Shown in pieces: positions 12,359-32,553 of a stretch of DNA of 64,000 bases. The position numbers and the translations under genes are program-made. Source of the DNA: Ciona intestinalis. Taxonomy: Eukaryota > Chordata > Ascidiacea > Phlebobranchia > Cionidae. The DNA lies in contig NC_020174.2 of assembly GCF_000224145.3 (NCBI RefSeq), positions 4,779,026 through 4,843,025 of the forward strand, read 5' to 3'. The first letter of the stretch is position 1. The number at the start of each line of letters is the position of its first letter. A model generated the notes under the pieces. That model was given only the letters and a program-made list of their open reading frames with translations, did not search any database and was not told the origin of the DNA.

Positions 12359-13125
12359 TACTATTGGGGCGGCCCATCTAAACTATTGGGGCGGCCCATC
12401 TAAACTATTGGGGCGGCCCATCTAAACTATTGGGGCGGCCCATCTAAACTATTGGGGCGGCCCATCTAAACTATTGGGGCGGCCTATCTAAACTATTGGG
12501 GCGGCCTATCTAACTATTGGGGCGGACCATCTAACTATTGGGTCGGCCCATCTAACTATTGGGTCGGCCCATCTAACTATTGGGGCGGCCCATCTAACTA
12601 TTGGGGCGGCCCATCTAACTATTGGGGCGGCCCATCTAACTATTGGGGCGGCCCATCTAACTATTGGGGCGGCCCATCTAACTATTGGGTCGGCCCATCT
12701 AACTATTGGGGCGGCCCATCTAACTATTGGGGCGGCCCATCTAACTATTGGGGCGGCCCATCTAACTATTGGGGCGGCCCATCTAACTATTGGGGCGGCC
12801 CATCTAACTATTGGGGCGGCCCACCTAACTATTGGGGCGGCCCACCTAACTATTGGGGCGGCCCACCTAACTATTGGGGCGGCCCACCTAACTATTGGGC
12901 GGCCCACCTAACTATTGGGGCGGCCCACCTAACTATTGGGCGGCCCACCCACTAACTATTGGGGCGGCCCACCCACCTAACTATTGGGGCGGCCCACCCT
13001 CCTAACTATTGGGGCGGCCCACCCTCCTAACTATTGGGGCGGCCCACCCTCCTAACTATTGGGGCGGCCCACCCTCCTAACTATTGGGGCGGCCCAACCT
13101 ACTAACTATTGGGGCGGCCCACCTA
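12359..13125. repeat. Minisatellite, 21/22-bp unit, about 35 copies
   Basis: Tandem units of the form CTATTGGGGCGGCCCATCTAA. The left-hand units carry an extra A (22 bp), the middle block is 21 bp, later units change CATC to CACC, and the rightmost units lengthen with CCTCC or CCAC inserts. The unit is GC-rich inside an AT-rich region and contains GGCGGCCC. A 133-codon minus-strand ORF across it is only the 7-residue translation (PIVRWAA) of the 21-bp unit. Confidence 0.95.
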
Positions 13126-13426
13126 AAAAATATCATGTCCAACCATGGTGACTCAGAAATTACAGTTCCAACATTTTATTTTACACTAAAACATTTACAT
13201 ACAAACATATATACAAACAAATGTGATGCGAATGGTTAGGTGCTACAGCTCACCCCTTTTATATTTTATATCCTAATTCATTGGATCAGCCAATCCCAGG
13301 TCAGAAGTGTGTGCCGTGTCAAATTTCTTGTGTCGTGTGTCCAATTTCTCACAGTACGCCTCTTAACGCGGTAAGCCACGTATAACGATGGTGTGTTGGG
13401 AGGTGTAAGTTCAGTTTATGAGACGG

Positions 13427-13638
13427 TCAGTCCAGGTTGCAGTTCTTGTTTGTGTGTATTGTGCGTGCGTGTTTCGCGATCTCGGCGCTTTGAACACTTA
13501 GCATCCGTTGGATGGCGTCGATCGCTGTTGGGCGGGCTAAGTACCAGGTACAAATAGGGCTACTGGCGAGAGGTCCTGGTAAAAAAAACCTCAACGACCA
13601 CAAGCGAAGCAGCCTCCTGGGCGTGGTTGGAATCTTCG
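13427..13638 (-). CDS. Possible terminal exon of an unrecognised minus-strand gene
   Basis: On the minus strand an ATTTTACAG acceptor leads into an open frame of 70 codons ending in TGA. The last part reads AIDAIQRMLSVQSAEIAKHA and finishes KNCNLD. A downstream minus-strand AATAAA (TTTATT near 13175) fits a 3' UTR reaching about 13160, next to the minisatellite. Upstream exons were not found. The frame and acceptor agree but there is no homology to support it. Confidence 0.25.
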
Positions 13639-13639
13639 C

Positions 13640-14861
13640 TGTAAAATAAATCTTGATATTATAAATAAGTGGAAATTTTGGTAAAACGGTTTATCGTACC
13701 GACGTTTCAGCTGCCATTCGGCAAGACATCTGATGACAATCATACTTCAATGTTGTCTTACTGTATGATAGGTGAAATATTGGTGCAATGAAAGCTTTTA
13801 CCAGAATGTCCATTTGTCTATATAATATATGATGCTGTGCCTATACAAGCAACAATAGCCGAATATTTAAATCCTATTACTTTTGCTCTAAGTTTTTATA
13901 CCACTAACAGCATTTAAAAAAAACACAAATTGAAGCCCGACACTTTGTAATTTAAAAATAATCCAAACCCTTATGCTGGAATAAGCCAATGGTACATGTA
14001 ATTCTAAAATCCCCAACCATTAGGTAGGTGCTAATAATTATAAGAATACAATTACATAGACTTTGATGGAGAGTTTATCTGAGTATATCAGCTCACAAAA
14101 TACAATCAATGGTTCATTCTTATGCGAAACCATTAATTCCAACTCTAAAATAAAGTAACATTTTCAAAGTAAGACTGTGATATTTTTAGAACTCTCACAA
14201 ATTTAAAAATACAACAAAGGTACTTGAATACATTTTCACACCTCTGCTGCTGTGCTGCTGCTTCTATGATAAACGGCGAAAGAACTTTTATTTCTAGAAC
14301 TTTCCCGGAGGTGTATGCCGGATGTCTCGGTCACAACATACAGACTTTGTTGGGTCAAAGATTTAACAATTGTTACAACACGGGTGAAAAATTACAATTT
14401 CGTACATAATGTTTAAAAGTTGAGCGACAATAAATGTGTTCGTGTATTACCAAGGAATAAATACACCTAAAGTAATAAAGGCATTTGCATTCAACCGGGT
14501 CAAAGTTCACCAGACGAAGATTTGGGAAATTTTGCCTTCTATAATTAGAAAAACAAAACCGATCTTAAAACTTAAGTATACTTAACTGAAACGGTAAAGG
14601 AAGTGGAATTATAGCGGCATATCAAAAGTTGTAAAAATCATGCTGTGGGAATATTACTAGTATAAATATTTAAAACTGTTGTATTCAATATGTTATAACA
14701 ACAGTTTCAAAAAATAAAACCACGAAGAATCTGGAAGCAAATGTTAAAACAAAAGTGACGAAGAAAGGTAATGTTTTAAATAGAATATAATAACTTTTCA
14801 TGCAATGTAAATGTTTTTTTGTTTTTGTCTATTTTTCGATGTTCTGTCTGTTTTGTTTTCC
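13640..14861. other. Intergenic, no firm gene
   Basis: AT-rich. A minus-strand segment at about 14227-14320 is open and followed by a GTGTGA donor-like site, but I could not link it to other exons. Confidence 0.35.
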
Positions 14862-16403
14862 TAGTCGTGGTACCGGTAATTTTATCCCAGTCGTGGTACC
14901 GGTAATTTTATCCCAGTCGTGGTACTGTTAATTTTATGCTAGTCGTGGTACGGGAAATTTTATCCCAATCGTGGTACCCGAAAATTTATCCCAGTCGTGG
15001 TACCGGAAATTTTATCTAGTCGTAGTACCGGAAATTTTATTAAAGTCATGGTACCGGAAATTTTATCCCAGTCGTGGTACCGGAAATTTTGTCTAGTCAT
15101 GGTACGGGAAATTTTATCCCAGCCGTGATACCGGAAATTTTATCACAGTCATGGTACCGGAAATTTTATTCCAGTCGTGGTACTGGAAATTTTATGCAGT
15201 CGTGGTACCGAAAATTTTATCCCAATCGTGGTACCCGAAAATTTATCCCAGTCGTGGTACCGGAATTTTATTTTAGTCGTAGTACCGGAAATTTTATTAA
15301 AGTCATGGTACCGGAAATTTTATCCCAGTCATGGTACCGGTAATTTTATGCTAGTCGTGGTACGGGAAATTATATCCCAATCGTGGTACCCGAAAATTTA
15401 TCCCAGTCGTGGTACCGGAATTTTATTTAGTCGTAGTACCGGAAATTTTATTAAAGTCATGGTACCGGAAATTTTATCCCAGTCATGGTACCGGTAATTT
15501 TATGCTAGTCGTGGTACGGGAAATTATATCCCAATCGTGGTACACGAAATTTTATCCCAGTCGTGGTACCGGAGATTTTATATAGTCGTAGTACCGGAAA
15601 TTTTATTAAAGTCGTGGTACCGGAAATTTTATCTCAGTCGTGGTACCGGAAATTTTATCCCAGTCATGGTACCGGAAATTTTATCCCAGTCATGGTACCG
15701 GAAATTTTATCCCAGTCATGGTACCGGAAATTTTATCTCAGTCATGGTACCGGAAATTTTATCACTGTCGTGGCACCGGAAATTTTATCTCAGTCATGGT
15801 ACCGGAAATTTTATCCCAGTCATGGTACCGGAAATTTTATCACCGTCGTAGTACCGGAAATTTTATTAAACTCATGGTACCGGAAATTTTATCACCGTCG
15901 TAGTACCGGAAATTTTATCACCGTCGTAGTACCGGAAATTTTATCACCGTCGTGGTACCGGAAATTTTATCACCGTCGTAGTACCGGAAATTTTATTAAA
16001 GTCATGGTACCGGAAATTTTATCCCAGGCATGGTACCGGAAATTTTATCCCAGTCATGGTACCGGAAATTTTATCCCAGTCGTGGTATCAAAATTTGTAT
16101 CCCAGTCATGGTACCGGAAATTTGATTTTAATCGTGGTACCGGAAATTTTATCCCGGTCGTGGTACCGGAAGTTTTATCCCGGTTGTCGTACCGGAAATT
16201 TTATCCCAGTCGTGGTACCGGAACTTTTATCGCAGTCGTGGAAAATTTATTTCGATCGTGGTACCGGTAATTTTATCCCGAGTCGTGGTACTAGAAATTT
16301 TATCACTAGTCGTAGTACCGGAAATTTTATCCCGGTTGTGGTACCGGAAATTTTATCTCAGTCGTGGTACCGGAAATTTTATCCCAGTCATGGTACCGGA
16401 AAT
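14862..16403. repeat. Minisatellite, 26-bp unit, about 59 copies, running into an assembly gap
   Basis: Tandem copies near AGTCGTGGTACCGG plus AAATTTTATCCC (26 bp), each with a KpnI-type GGTACC when intact. Because 26 is not a multiple of three, all three frames translate to the same 26-residue period (MVPEILSQSWYRKFYPSHG...). This explains several long but meaningless ORFs here. A six-unit higher-order block of about 155 bp recurs, with landmarks TATGCTAGTCGTGGTACGGG at about 15345 and 15500. Confidence 0.95.
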
Positions 16404-16903
16404 NNNNNNNNNNNNNNNNNNNNNNNNNNNNNNNNNNNNNNNNNNNNNNNNNNNNNNNNNNNNNNNNNNNNNNNNNNNNNNNNNNNNNNNNNNNNNNNNN
16501 NNNNNNNNNNNNNNNNNNNNNNNNNNNNNNNNNNNNNNNNNNNNNNNNNNNNNNNNNNNNNNNNNNNNNNNNNNNNNNNNNNNNNNNNNNNNNNNNNNNN
16601 NNNNNNNNNNNNNNNNNNNNNNNNNNNNNNNNNNNNNNNNNNNNNNNNNNNNNNNNNNNNNNNNNNNNNNNNNNNNNNNNNNNNNNNNNNNNNNNNNNNN
16701 NNNNNNNNNNNNNNNNNNNNNNNNNNNNNNNNNNNNNNNNNNNNNNNNNNNNNNNNNNNNNNNNNNNNNNNNNNNNNNNNNNNNNNNNNNNNNNNNNNNN
16801 NNNNNNNNNNNNNNNNNNNNNNNNNNNNNNNNNNNNNNNNNNNNNNNNNNNNNNNNNNNNNNNNNNNNNNNNNNNNNNNNNNNNNNNNNNNNNNNNNNNN
16901 NNN
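16404..16903. other. Assembly gap, 500 N
   Basis: Exactly 500 N, directly abutting the 26-bp minisatellite on the left. The sequence to the right (from 16904) is not minisatellite, so the array ends somewhere inside the gap. The round number suggests a placeholder length, so the true size is unknown. Confidence 0.98.
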
Positions 16904-16942
16904 TCATTGCCCCGTCACGGGAGGATAAAGCAAGCTAGATTA

Positions 16943-17110
16943 TACTGTGGGGTATAAGATGATAATCGTTAGCACCTAAATATCCCTTATTCCCTAAACG
17001 TGTTTAACAATTAACAAACGCTCTTTAAGTATCGTGAAGATACGGTTATATATTTCTGTAAATATTCTTCGTATTTGGGTGGCAAAGAAGAATGAAAACG
17101 TGGAACACAT
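16943..17110. mobile_element. MITE-like element, family C (one end degraded)
   Basis: Starts TATACTGTGGGGTATAAGAT and carries the same interior as the other copies: GTTAGCACCTAAATATCCC, GTGTTTAACAATTAACAAACG, GTGAAGATACGGTTATATA and GTAAATATTCTTCGTATTT. The right inverted repeat is not clear. Confidence 0.5.
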
Positions 17111-17298
17111 TTATTCATTCTGATAATTGTTCGTTTTATTTTAGGTAACGGAGTTCCTACTTCCCGTATTACGTTCATGGTACCGATGATGTTTTTATCA
17201 GTAGGGTATATGCTGGTATCGTTGGTATCAATATAATTTTTGATCCCAATGTAAATATTACATTCACGGAGTTATTGTGGGTAGTTATTATATAGTAA

Positions 17299-17390
17299 GG
17301 TGGGGAAAGATGGGACACCTTTAGCATAAATTATTTAAATATCTTATAGAATGAAAATTTGTCCCATCTTCCCCCACCCCACTATGTTAT
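17299..17390. mobile_element. Short fold-back element related to family C
   Basis: AAGGTGGGGAAAGATGGGAC on the left pairs imperfectly with TGTCCCATCTTCCCCCACC on the right across about 50 bp. This is a miniature hairpin element sharing the terminal motif of family C. Confidence 0.55.
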
Positions 17391-17829
17391 ATACTTTTAG
17401 TATTTTTGCAATATCGTGCTTCAAGTTTATAAACAATATAGGAGTTGTTTAATTATACGTCATCATAAATTTCGTGAAAATGGCCCTAATCTCGTGCTCA
17501 TGAAGTCGGACGATTCTCAAAAGCAACTTACCAAGAAAACAAGTCTAACGAATTGTATTCTATGAAAAATATATTTCTCCTAAAATGGCAGTCCAACGAA
17601 TTTAGACTTGATTTTTATATGTTACGTATTCAATAGATAACAGTATCTATGTTGTATAAAAGCGTTGCTACCATATTGAATACACATACATAAGCAACCA
17701 TATACGAGTCTTGTACTTACGGTTTCCGTTATGTTGTCCAATCAACTACATTTATCATATAATGCTTGTAGTGCTTGTTGATTGGTTTGGATCCAAGCTC
17801 CACAATCATTGGTAAACAAAATCCTTCAC

Positions 17830-18005
17830 ATACTGGTTGCAACAGCCACATTTTGTAATCGACACTCTTTCCAACACTTTTATCCATATTTAGTTTTTTT
17901 ACGATTGTCGTTTTTCTGTTGATTCCTTTCTCTTCTTTGTTTAAATAACATGGCCTTCGCTGTCGTTTTCAAAGAGATATAAAAATTACGTTACGTTGAG
18001 TTATG
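17830..18005. repeat. Interspersed repeat family D
   Basis: Carries CAACAGCCAC..., TTTACGATTGTCGTTTTTCTG, GATTCCTTTC and a terminal AAATTACGTTACGTT. Related stretches occur at about 25790-26165, 34070-34165, 56255-56400 and 62390-62505. Boundaries are approximate. Confidence 0.45.
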
Positions 18006-18232
18006 TACATATTGCATATATATTTATATCTGCGAGTTATTGCACATAATTTGATATTTACTCTGCACTGTATATATATATGATCTGGTATTTCAAAACT
18101 ATATTGAATTAGTACTCAGTTCTATACTCCAATGATTAAGCTGCGGTTAATACCAATAAGTTTACCTTTCTGTCTAAAACTTTATATGAAACAGCATACA
18201 TTTCTTGCTAGTTTTTTTTATAGTTGTTGCAG

Positions 18233-18358
18233 AACAAAAAGCCTTGGCTTTCACAAATATACAAGTTACTTCCCAACAAAGCTGCCCTTAAACTAGGCAG
18301 CTTCAAGCAAGAAACGCGTCGTAAGAAAAAGGCGCCGGACGCTCGCGATGATGAATAA
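18233..18358 (+). CDS. Possible terminal exon, unrecognised basic C-terminal tail
   Basis: A pyrimidine-rich tract and TTGTTGCAG acceptor lead into 41 codons plus TAA. The frame reads NKKPWLSQIYKLLPNK at its start and ends KKKAPDARDDE, with balanced codon use unlike the flanks. I see no upstream exon; the assembly gap at 16404-16903 may hide context. Could be chance. Confidence 0.25.
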   Translation, partial: NKKPWLSQIYKLLPNKAALKLGSFKQETRRKKKAPDARDDE

Positions 18359-18564
18359 TTATTGGAAGAAATGCGGCAAACGTTTCCAAGCTTCATGGGA
18401 AAGGTAACCAGCAAACGTGTGTAAACAGGTTAAAACATAACCTTTCGATATTTACAGGTAATGCTATTTAATGCCCCTACTATTGTGTGTATGAGTATTA
18501 TAGGACAAGACACTTTTCAGCAATGTCTCCAACACAGTGGTTACAAATGGTTGTTTAAATTGTC

Positions 18565-18701
18565 AGCAGAAAAACAATTCCCCACAAAGTTGCACATGCA
18601 GTAACTCGTAGGAGGATATAGAAGTATGTAAAACAGAACACCCGTGTTATAACGACTGTCGTTTCCGGGCCACGTAAGAATAAAGCAAGCTACATTCGTT
18701 G
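18565..18701 (-). repeat. Interspersed repeat family A
   Basis: Minus-oriented copy: AAACAATTCCCCACAAAGTT, then CAGAACACCCGTGTTATAAC, GACTGTCGTTTCC and a TACATTCGTT end. Confidence 0.65.
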
Positions 18702-18853
18702 ATTACATTATGTTGCATAACGCGGAATACATCGGTATCCACTGACATGCGAGAAGAGCGTTGTAACAACACAGCTGTACTCAAACACACCAAGTTGTTC
18801 TAAGCTGGGCTCTTGCACAACCGTTAGTCGTGGCTCTGTATAACTGCCACGAT

Positions 18854-18881
18854 ATTGGTCCAATGCCTTGAACACACGTCA
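18854..18881. promoter_or_regulatory. ERSE-like / UPRE-like element upstream of BiP
   Basis: ATTGGTCCAAT (18854-18864) gives back-to-back inverted CCAAT boxes. From the second CCAAT (18860) nine bases lead to ACACG (18874-18878), one mismatch from the ER stress element CCAAT-N9-CCACG. Overlapping it, CACGTCA (18875-18881) is the reverse of TGACGTG, the XBP1/ATF6-type UPRE core. It lies about 150 bp before the BiP start codon. ERSE control of BiP genes is well established; use in this species is inferred. Confidence 0.6.
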
Positions 18882-19028
18882 GCACTGAGGGTTAAGAATA
18901 CAGCAGAGGGTTCGGTATTATGTTTCATATATTTCACGCTCGCATTTGAAAATTATCTATCCTTGCGTCTTGATAAGTGAACGAAAAGTTTAAGTGAAAA
19001 CACAAGAAGCAAGCAGGGGTTTGAAAAT

Positions 19029-23548
<4,520 letters not shown>

Positions 23549-23651
23549 TGAAAATGGGTTTTGGATTTATACTTGAAATGGTGTTGTTTGAGACATTTTT
23601 AAAAACAATTGCGCGACTTAGGCAAATAATCTTTAATTCGGTTTCTTGTGC

Positions 23652-23657
23652 AATAAA
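23652..23657 (+). terminator. HSPA5: BiP poly(A) signal
   Basis: Canonical AATAAA about 100 bp after the BiP stop codon. The next gene is on the opposite strand with its stop at 23922, so the two 3' ends are convergent and close. Confidence 0.7.
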
Positions 23658-23921
23658 TTTGTTTGTATAAAGAATTTCACCTTATGCAAAATATAGGGCA
23701 TGGGATTGCTATATGACAAGAACGGCTGATTATATATTGTATGAGGAATTACTATTATCCAACTTGCTATAGTTTACAAGTGCTACCAGCTGGATTGGTA
23801 TCAAAATTTAATGCTTCGGTTGAATGGTGTTTGCACCAACTACTGCGCATTTTTTGCTTCAGTTAAAAGCCCAGTTTCTGCAGTCATCGCGCTAACTGCT
23901 TCATTTTCTATTTGGGAACTT

Positions 23922-26550
23922 TTAAGATATTCTTGGCATGACCGACACCCCTGCGTCAACCAGCAGAAACTGGCCGGTGATTTTGCTCGCTTTAGGTGAA
24001 CTTAGAAAAACCACAGCATCTGCTATATCTGTGTGTTCCAGTAATCCACCTAATGGTTGCATCTTGGCACGCTCTTCAAACGTCTTTAAAACAAAATACA
24101 ATAAATTCAACTTCCAGTTTCCACTTTCAATACAAACATAGCAGCCTATATATATGATATGATTTTTATCTAAAACGTTTCGGTTTAAAAACTAAAACCA
24201 TCTTCAGTAATGTAAGAAGTTAAGAACTGGAAATGGTTTTAGTTATTTTAATTCAAAACCTTTAAGACAAAAATTGCATGATATTTAAACTAGAAGCCAA
24301 TAATTATTGTTCACTTACCTCATTACTAAGCTGTGCTTCTGTTAAACCAGTTTTAGACAATGCAGGTCTGACAAAAACAACTTGTTGAAACATACACAAA
24401 ACTTACATAAATCAAACTTACTTTACTACATTGGCCCTTACTCCCTGTTTAACAAACTCTGAAAATAAAGAAGATAACTTTAAATTTCTAAGCTGTCTTG
24501 TGAAATTTTCAATTCTATATCAACAATTACTAGACTGTAGGACAATGATGAGCGGGAAGAGCATCCATTTTTAGCCTAGACTCTTTTGGATTAACAAAAA
24601 TAAGACAAATCATCAACAAATAATCACCCACAAAGTTACAAACGTGGTAACTCCTAAGCGGGCACATGGTATATGAAAAAGAACACCCGTGTTAAAACAA
24701 CAGTTACATTTATTCATTCGTTACATACCTGAGGCAAGATTTAAAGTAAGTTGATCCACAGCACCTCTACTCATTCTTGATACCAATGCAGGGTTTTGGC
24801 TGGGAGGTGTGGCACTGGATATGTTCACAATACAACCTAAGAACAATAAGCATTCTATATTTATATTGTGGGTGTGCATGTTATTCCCTATGTGTGTGTA
24901 CATACAGAACAAAACAACAAAAAGAGAAAATATATATCAATAACATAGAGGCAGGACGAAGCCACACTGTTAACATGAACGATATACATTAGCAGCATGA
25001 ATGTTGGGGTAATACAGTAACTCTAGCCTAAATAAAATACTAAAATGTTGCAACTGAACTTGCTAATATTAATATGTGACTTTCATTATGCATACTGACA
25101 GTTAGTTGTCAATTAATATTAAACCACCACGATTACAGTGAATGTAAAAAGGTTTGTTTACAAACATGCTTTAATACCTTTAGTTTCCAAAAGGAATGGC
25201 ATTGCTAGTTGAGAAAGCATAAGGGGAGCCTTCACATTCACTGCAAACGTATCGTCTATTTCCTCCCATGTTACCTGGGGTATAAGATCAACAAAAGAGT
25301 TGACTTTTATGTATTAAATAACAGCCTTAAATTTACATGCAACAAAACAAATGGTCCCCAGGGTACTAAAGTCCATTTAGTGACCACTGGGTTGGAGGTT
25401 GGAGCAATGTCTGTTTAGTGTCTTGCCCAAGGATACCAACCTCTATTAGTGTCGAGCATCAAACTCAATTTCCTTAAGTTACAATACGATTGCCCAAACA
25501 CTGAATTAGGCTGACATATAACTCTAGTTACTCACTTGAAACAGTGAATGATGCACATAGTATCCGGCATTGTTAACTAGACTGTCCAACCTTCCAAGCT
25601 GGGATGTGGTTGTTGATATAATTCGAGACAAATCATTTTTTTTCGTCAAGTCAGCAACAATGGGCACAACCTGATTAAAATATATTTTTCGTTAGTTTAG
25701 TATTTTATTAAAAGTTGAATAATCCAAATAACCAACTATTGTTGTAGCATTTAAAGATTATTAAAGGCATAAATAAGAAACAAAATGACTGTCGGTAAAA
25801 CACGCTCGCAGTTTAAACATGTTTGTTGTTAATATGACGCTTTGCACTTGACTTAAAGAAACATACAAACAGACGCACATTATAGCAGAAAAAAGTCTAC
25901 ATGTTAAATTCATAATATTCACTGGTAACACTTGCTTTGTTCTTTGCATGAGAAAATGTAAATAAAATCTCTACTTCTTCACACTACAGTGCTGCATACC
26001 TGTGCTGTGAGCACATTAACTGTGGGTTGAGTGGCCACTCTTTTATTTGACACTTTACTTAAGTAGTTTTTACCGTAGCGTTTTTATGACTGTCATTTTG
26101 CTGCCAATTCCTTTCTTTTCACTGTTTTAATAAATCTGATCCTTATAAATAAAGTTATGTTTTAGGTCTACTGGATTAAGGATTACTATTGTTTTATAAA
26201 AGACACATTTATAAATTTGTTGTAAAAGTATACAAATGTAACGGTAATCAAACATTTTTTTACCTTTTCTGCTCCAAGAGCTTTACACTTGTCAGCAACT
26301 TTATTAAGCTTGTCTAAATTGCGTCCTGTCAAAGCAAGGTTTGCCGATTCCTTTGCAAACTGCAGTGCGATTGCAGAACCAAATGCACCAGAGGCTCCTA
26401 CGTATAAACATTACGAAAGTTCTTCTGGTTAATAAGAAAACCGTGTTTATTTGTAGTGTAATTATCACAGCTATGCTATACCAAACAGTATAAAGTTAAC
26501 CAAACAAGATCAGAAATACCTGTAATTAAAACTGCTCGTCCTTTAAACAT
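23922..26550 (-). CDS. Short-chain dehydrogenase/reductase-like protein, catalytic Tyr and Lys lost (250 aa)
   Basis: Eight exons on the minus strand: 26550-26520, 26397-26264, 25670-25536, 25274-25178, 24836-24729, 24458-24422, 24367-24319, 24083-23922. The N-terminus gives the nucleotide-binding glycine motif TGASGAFGSAIALQFA, then NNAG (LVNNAGYYVH), and the family Ser in NISSATPPSQ. The usual YxxxK catalytic motif should fall in VSRMSRGAVDQLTLNLA. Aligned on the following G/A-x-DQ block, Tyr is replaced by Ser and Lys by Arg. The C-terminus (DIADAVVFLSSPKASKITGQ, then VDAGVS) is typical. The Rossmann fold seems intact, but classical redox catalysis would not be expected. Paralogue or pseudoenzyme status is inferred. 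The exact subfamily is not recognised. Confidence 0.9.
24606..24724 (-). repeat. Interspersed repeat family A (SDR intron)
   Basis: AATCACCCACAAAGTTACAA, CGTGGTAACTCCTAAGCGGG, AACACCCGTGTTAAAAC and a TTACATTTATTCATTCGTTA end that touches the donor of exon 24836-24729. Confidence 0.65.
25375..25450. repeat. SINE tail fragment (SDR intron)
   Basis: CATTTAGTGACCACTGGGTT, GGAGCAATGTCTGTTTAGTG and TCTTGCCCAAGGATACC, matching the SINE tail seen in BiP introns. Confidence 0.5.
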
Positions 26551-28002
26551 CTTGTTTTTCGAACACGTTACGTCGAAAATTTTGCTAGCTGTACAGGAGT
26601 TCCACGGTTCAATTTTCTGATAATTTTAAACGCGCAGCGAAATACCAAAAGATATCCCCTGGACGTAAATCGCGCGCGAACGTCAAGTCCAATGCTGTAC
26701 AAAGTGAACACGTACCATGGCGCGACAAAGTTGGGTTGTGGTAGAGTAATGCTACTTGGATAAAATGTACTGTTCTCTAAGAATTGTTCTTAAAAGTCGT
26801 AACGTTGTATTTTGTAAATGGCAATTCACCGTCACTACTGTTTTACAAAGGGTATACTTTGCTGCTGGTCAAATACACCTTTAAAAACGAGGTTCCACGA
26901 TGTAATAGCAAAGACGGTGTTTTGTTATTCGATTTGGTCTACATCTGAAGTGTCCTCTTACAAGTTGCAACGAATATAACTGTGTGAGTGATTATTTTTT
27001 GGGATGTTTTACACTGGGTTGAAGCATTGGCTCCTGTGCCCAAAAGATTCAACTGGTACAGGCGTATTTTAACTAACATGTGTTCAGACAAATTAAAACA
27101 AATGTATATGCAATACATGTTAACCTGTTAAACTTTATTGTTTGAATCAAGGCAATAATGCTGATATTAGTGCAATCTGCATAGAGCTTGAATCCAATGG
27201 GTAAATATGAGTGAAGAATTACCAATTTAAACACAGTTGAGACAAATTAGTTCTAAATCCCAATATAGCAAAATACTTTGAAAATGTTTTCTTTAAAGTG
27301 CTAATAAATTCATGCATGGCTACTAATTATAAAGTAACAGCCTACAGCACCGATAAATAAGATAAGCAATAATTTATAAAAATGAAAATTAAAGCTAAAT
27401 ATAGTTGCTAAGGGTAAAATAAAAGGCACGGTTGACGAATAAGGACTCTAAACTTTTTCAGTTTACATTAAAATCATGAGGGTTTTGGTAAAATTTTGTT
27501 TTTACATTGTTAATTGATTGAATCCAAATAATTGCATGTCCATTGCCACAACATAAAATTTTGTCTAAAAATATAAATATATCTGACACTATATATTAAT
27601 ATAAATGCACACATCCGATTTTGTACAGATAAAATTACAGGAGCATAAATAAAACGAGTGTGTGTGTCCAACAATTTAACGTAAAGTGCACAATTAAAAC
27701 TAGCCGTAACATAGGATTGGATATCCACGGAATTATTGCGCAAACTGAAACAAACACACTTATTATTAGGCCATAAAATGCTTCAGAAATAGATAAACAT
27801 TATTTAGATAATTTGACTTATTTTGCATATAAAGTGCAATCTTGTAGCGCTAATTAATAGCAAACAAATGAGCTATTTATAATAGGATATTTCTGACTGG
27901 TAATATTAGATATGACACCATGTACTATGGGAATAGGGTTTAAAATAATTGGTAAAAAAGCACCAAGCTAGTTGATAGCTTGATGATTTATACTTGTATC
28001 AT
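26551..28002. other. Intergenic between SDR start and UAP1 stop
   Basis: Should hold the SDR promoter on the left (26551-26760, locally richer in CG) and the UAP1 3' UTR on the right. I see no further gene. A minus-strand ORF at 27510-27743 has no features. Confidence 0.5.

Positions 28003-32553
<4,551 letters not shown>

Noticed and set aside
12506-12907. 133-codon minus-strand ORF of PIVRWAA repeats
   Set aside because: It is the direct translation of a 21-bp minisatellite unit, which stays open because 21 is divisible by three. No start context, splice sites or composition of a real protein.
15074-16957. Several long overlapping plus-strand ORFs (up to 290 codons) with MVPEILSQSWYR repeats
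   Set aside because: They are the three frames of one 26-bp minisatellite, and several extend through the run of N. They are not genes.
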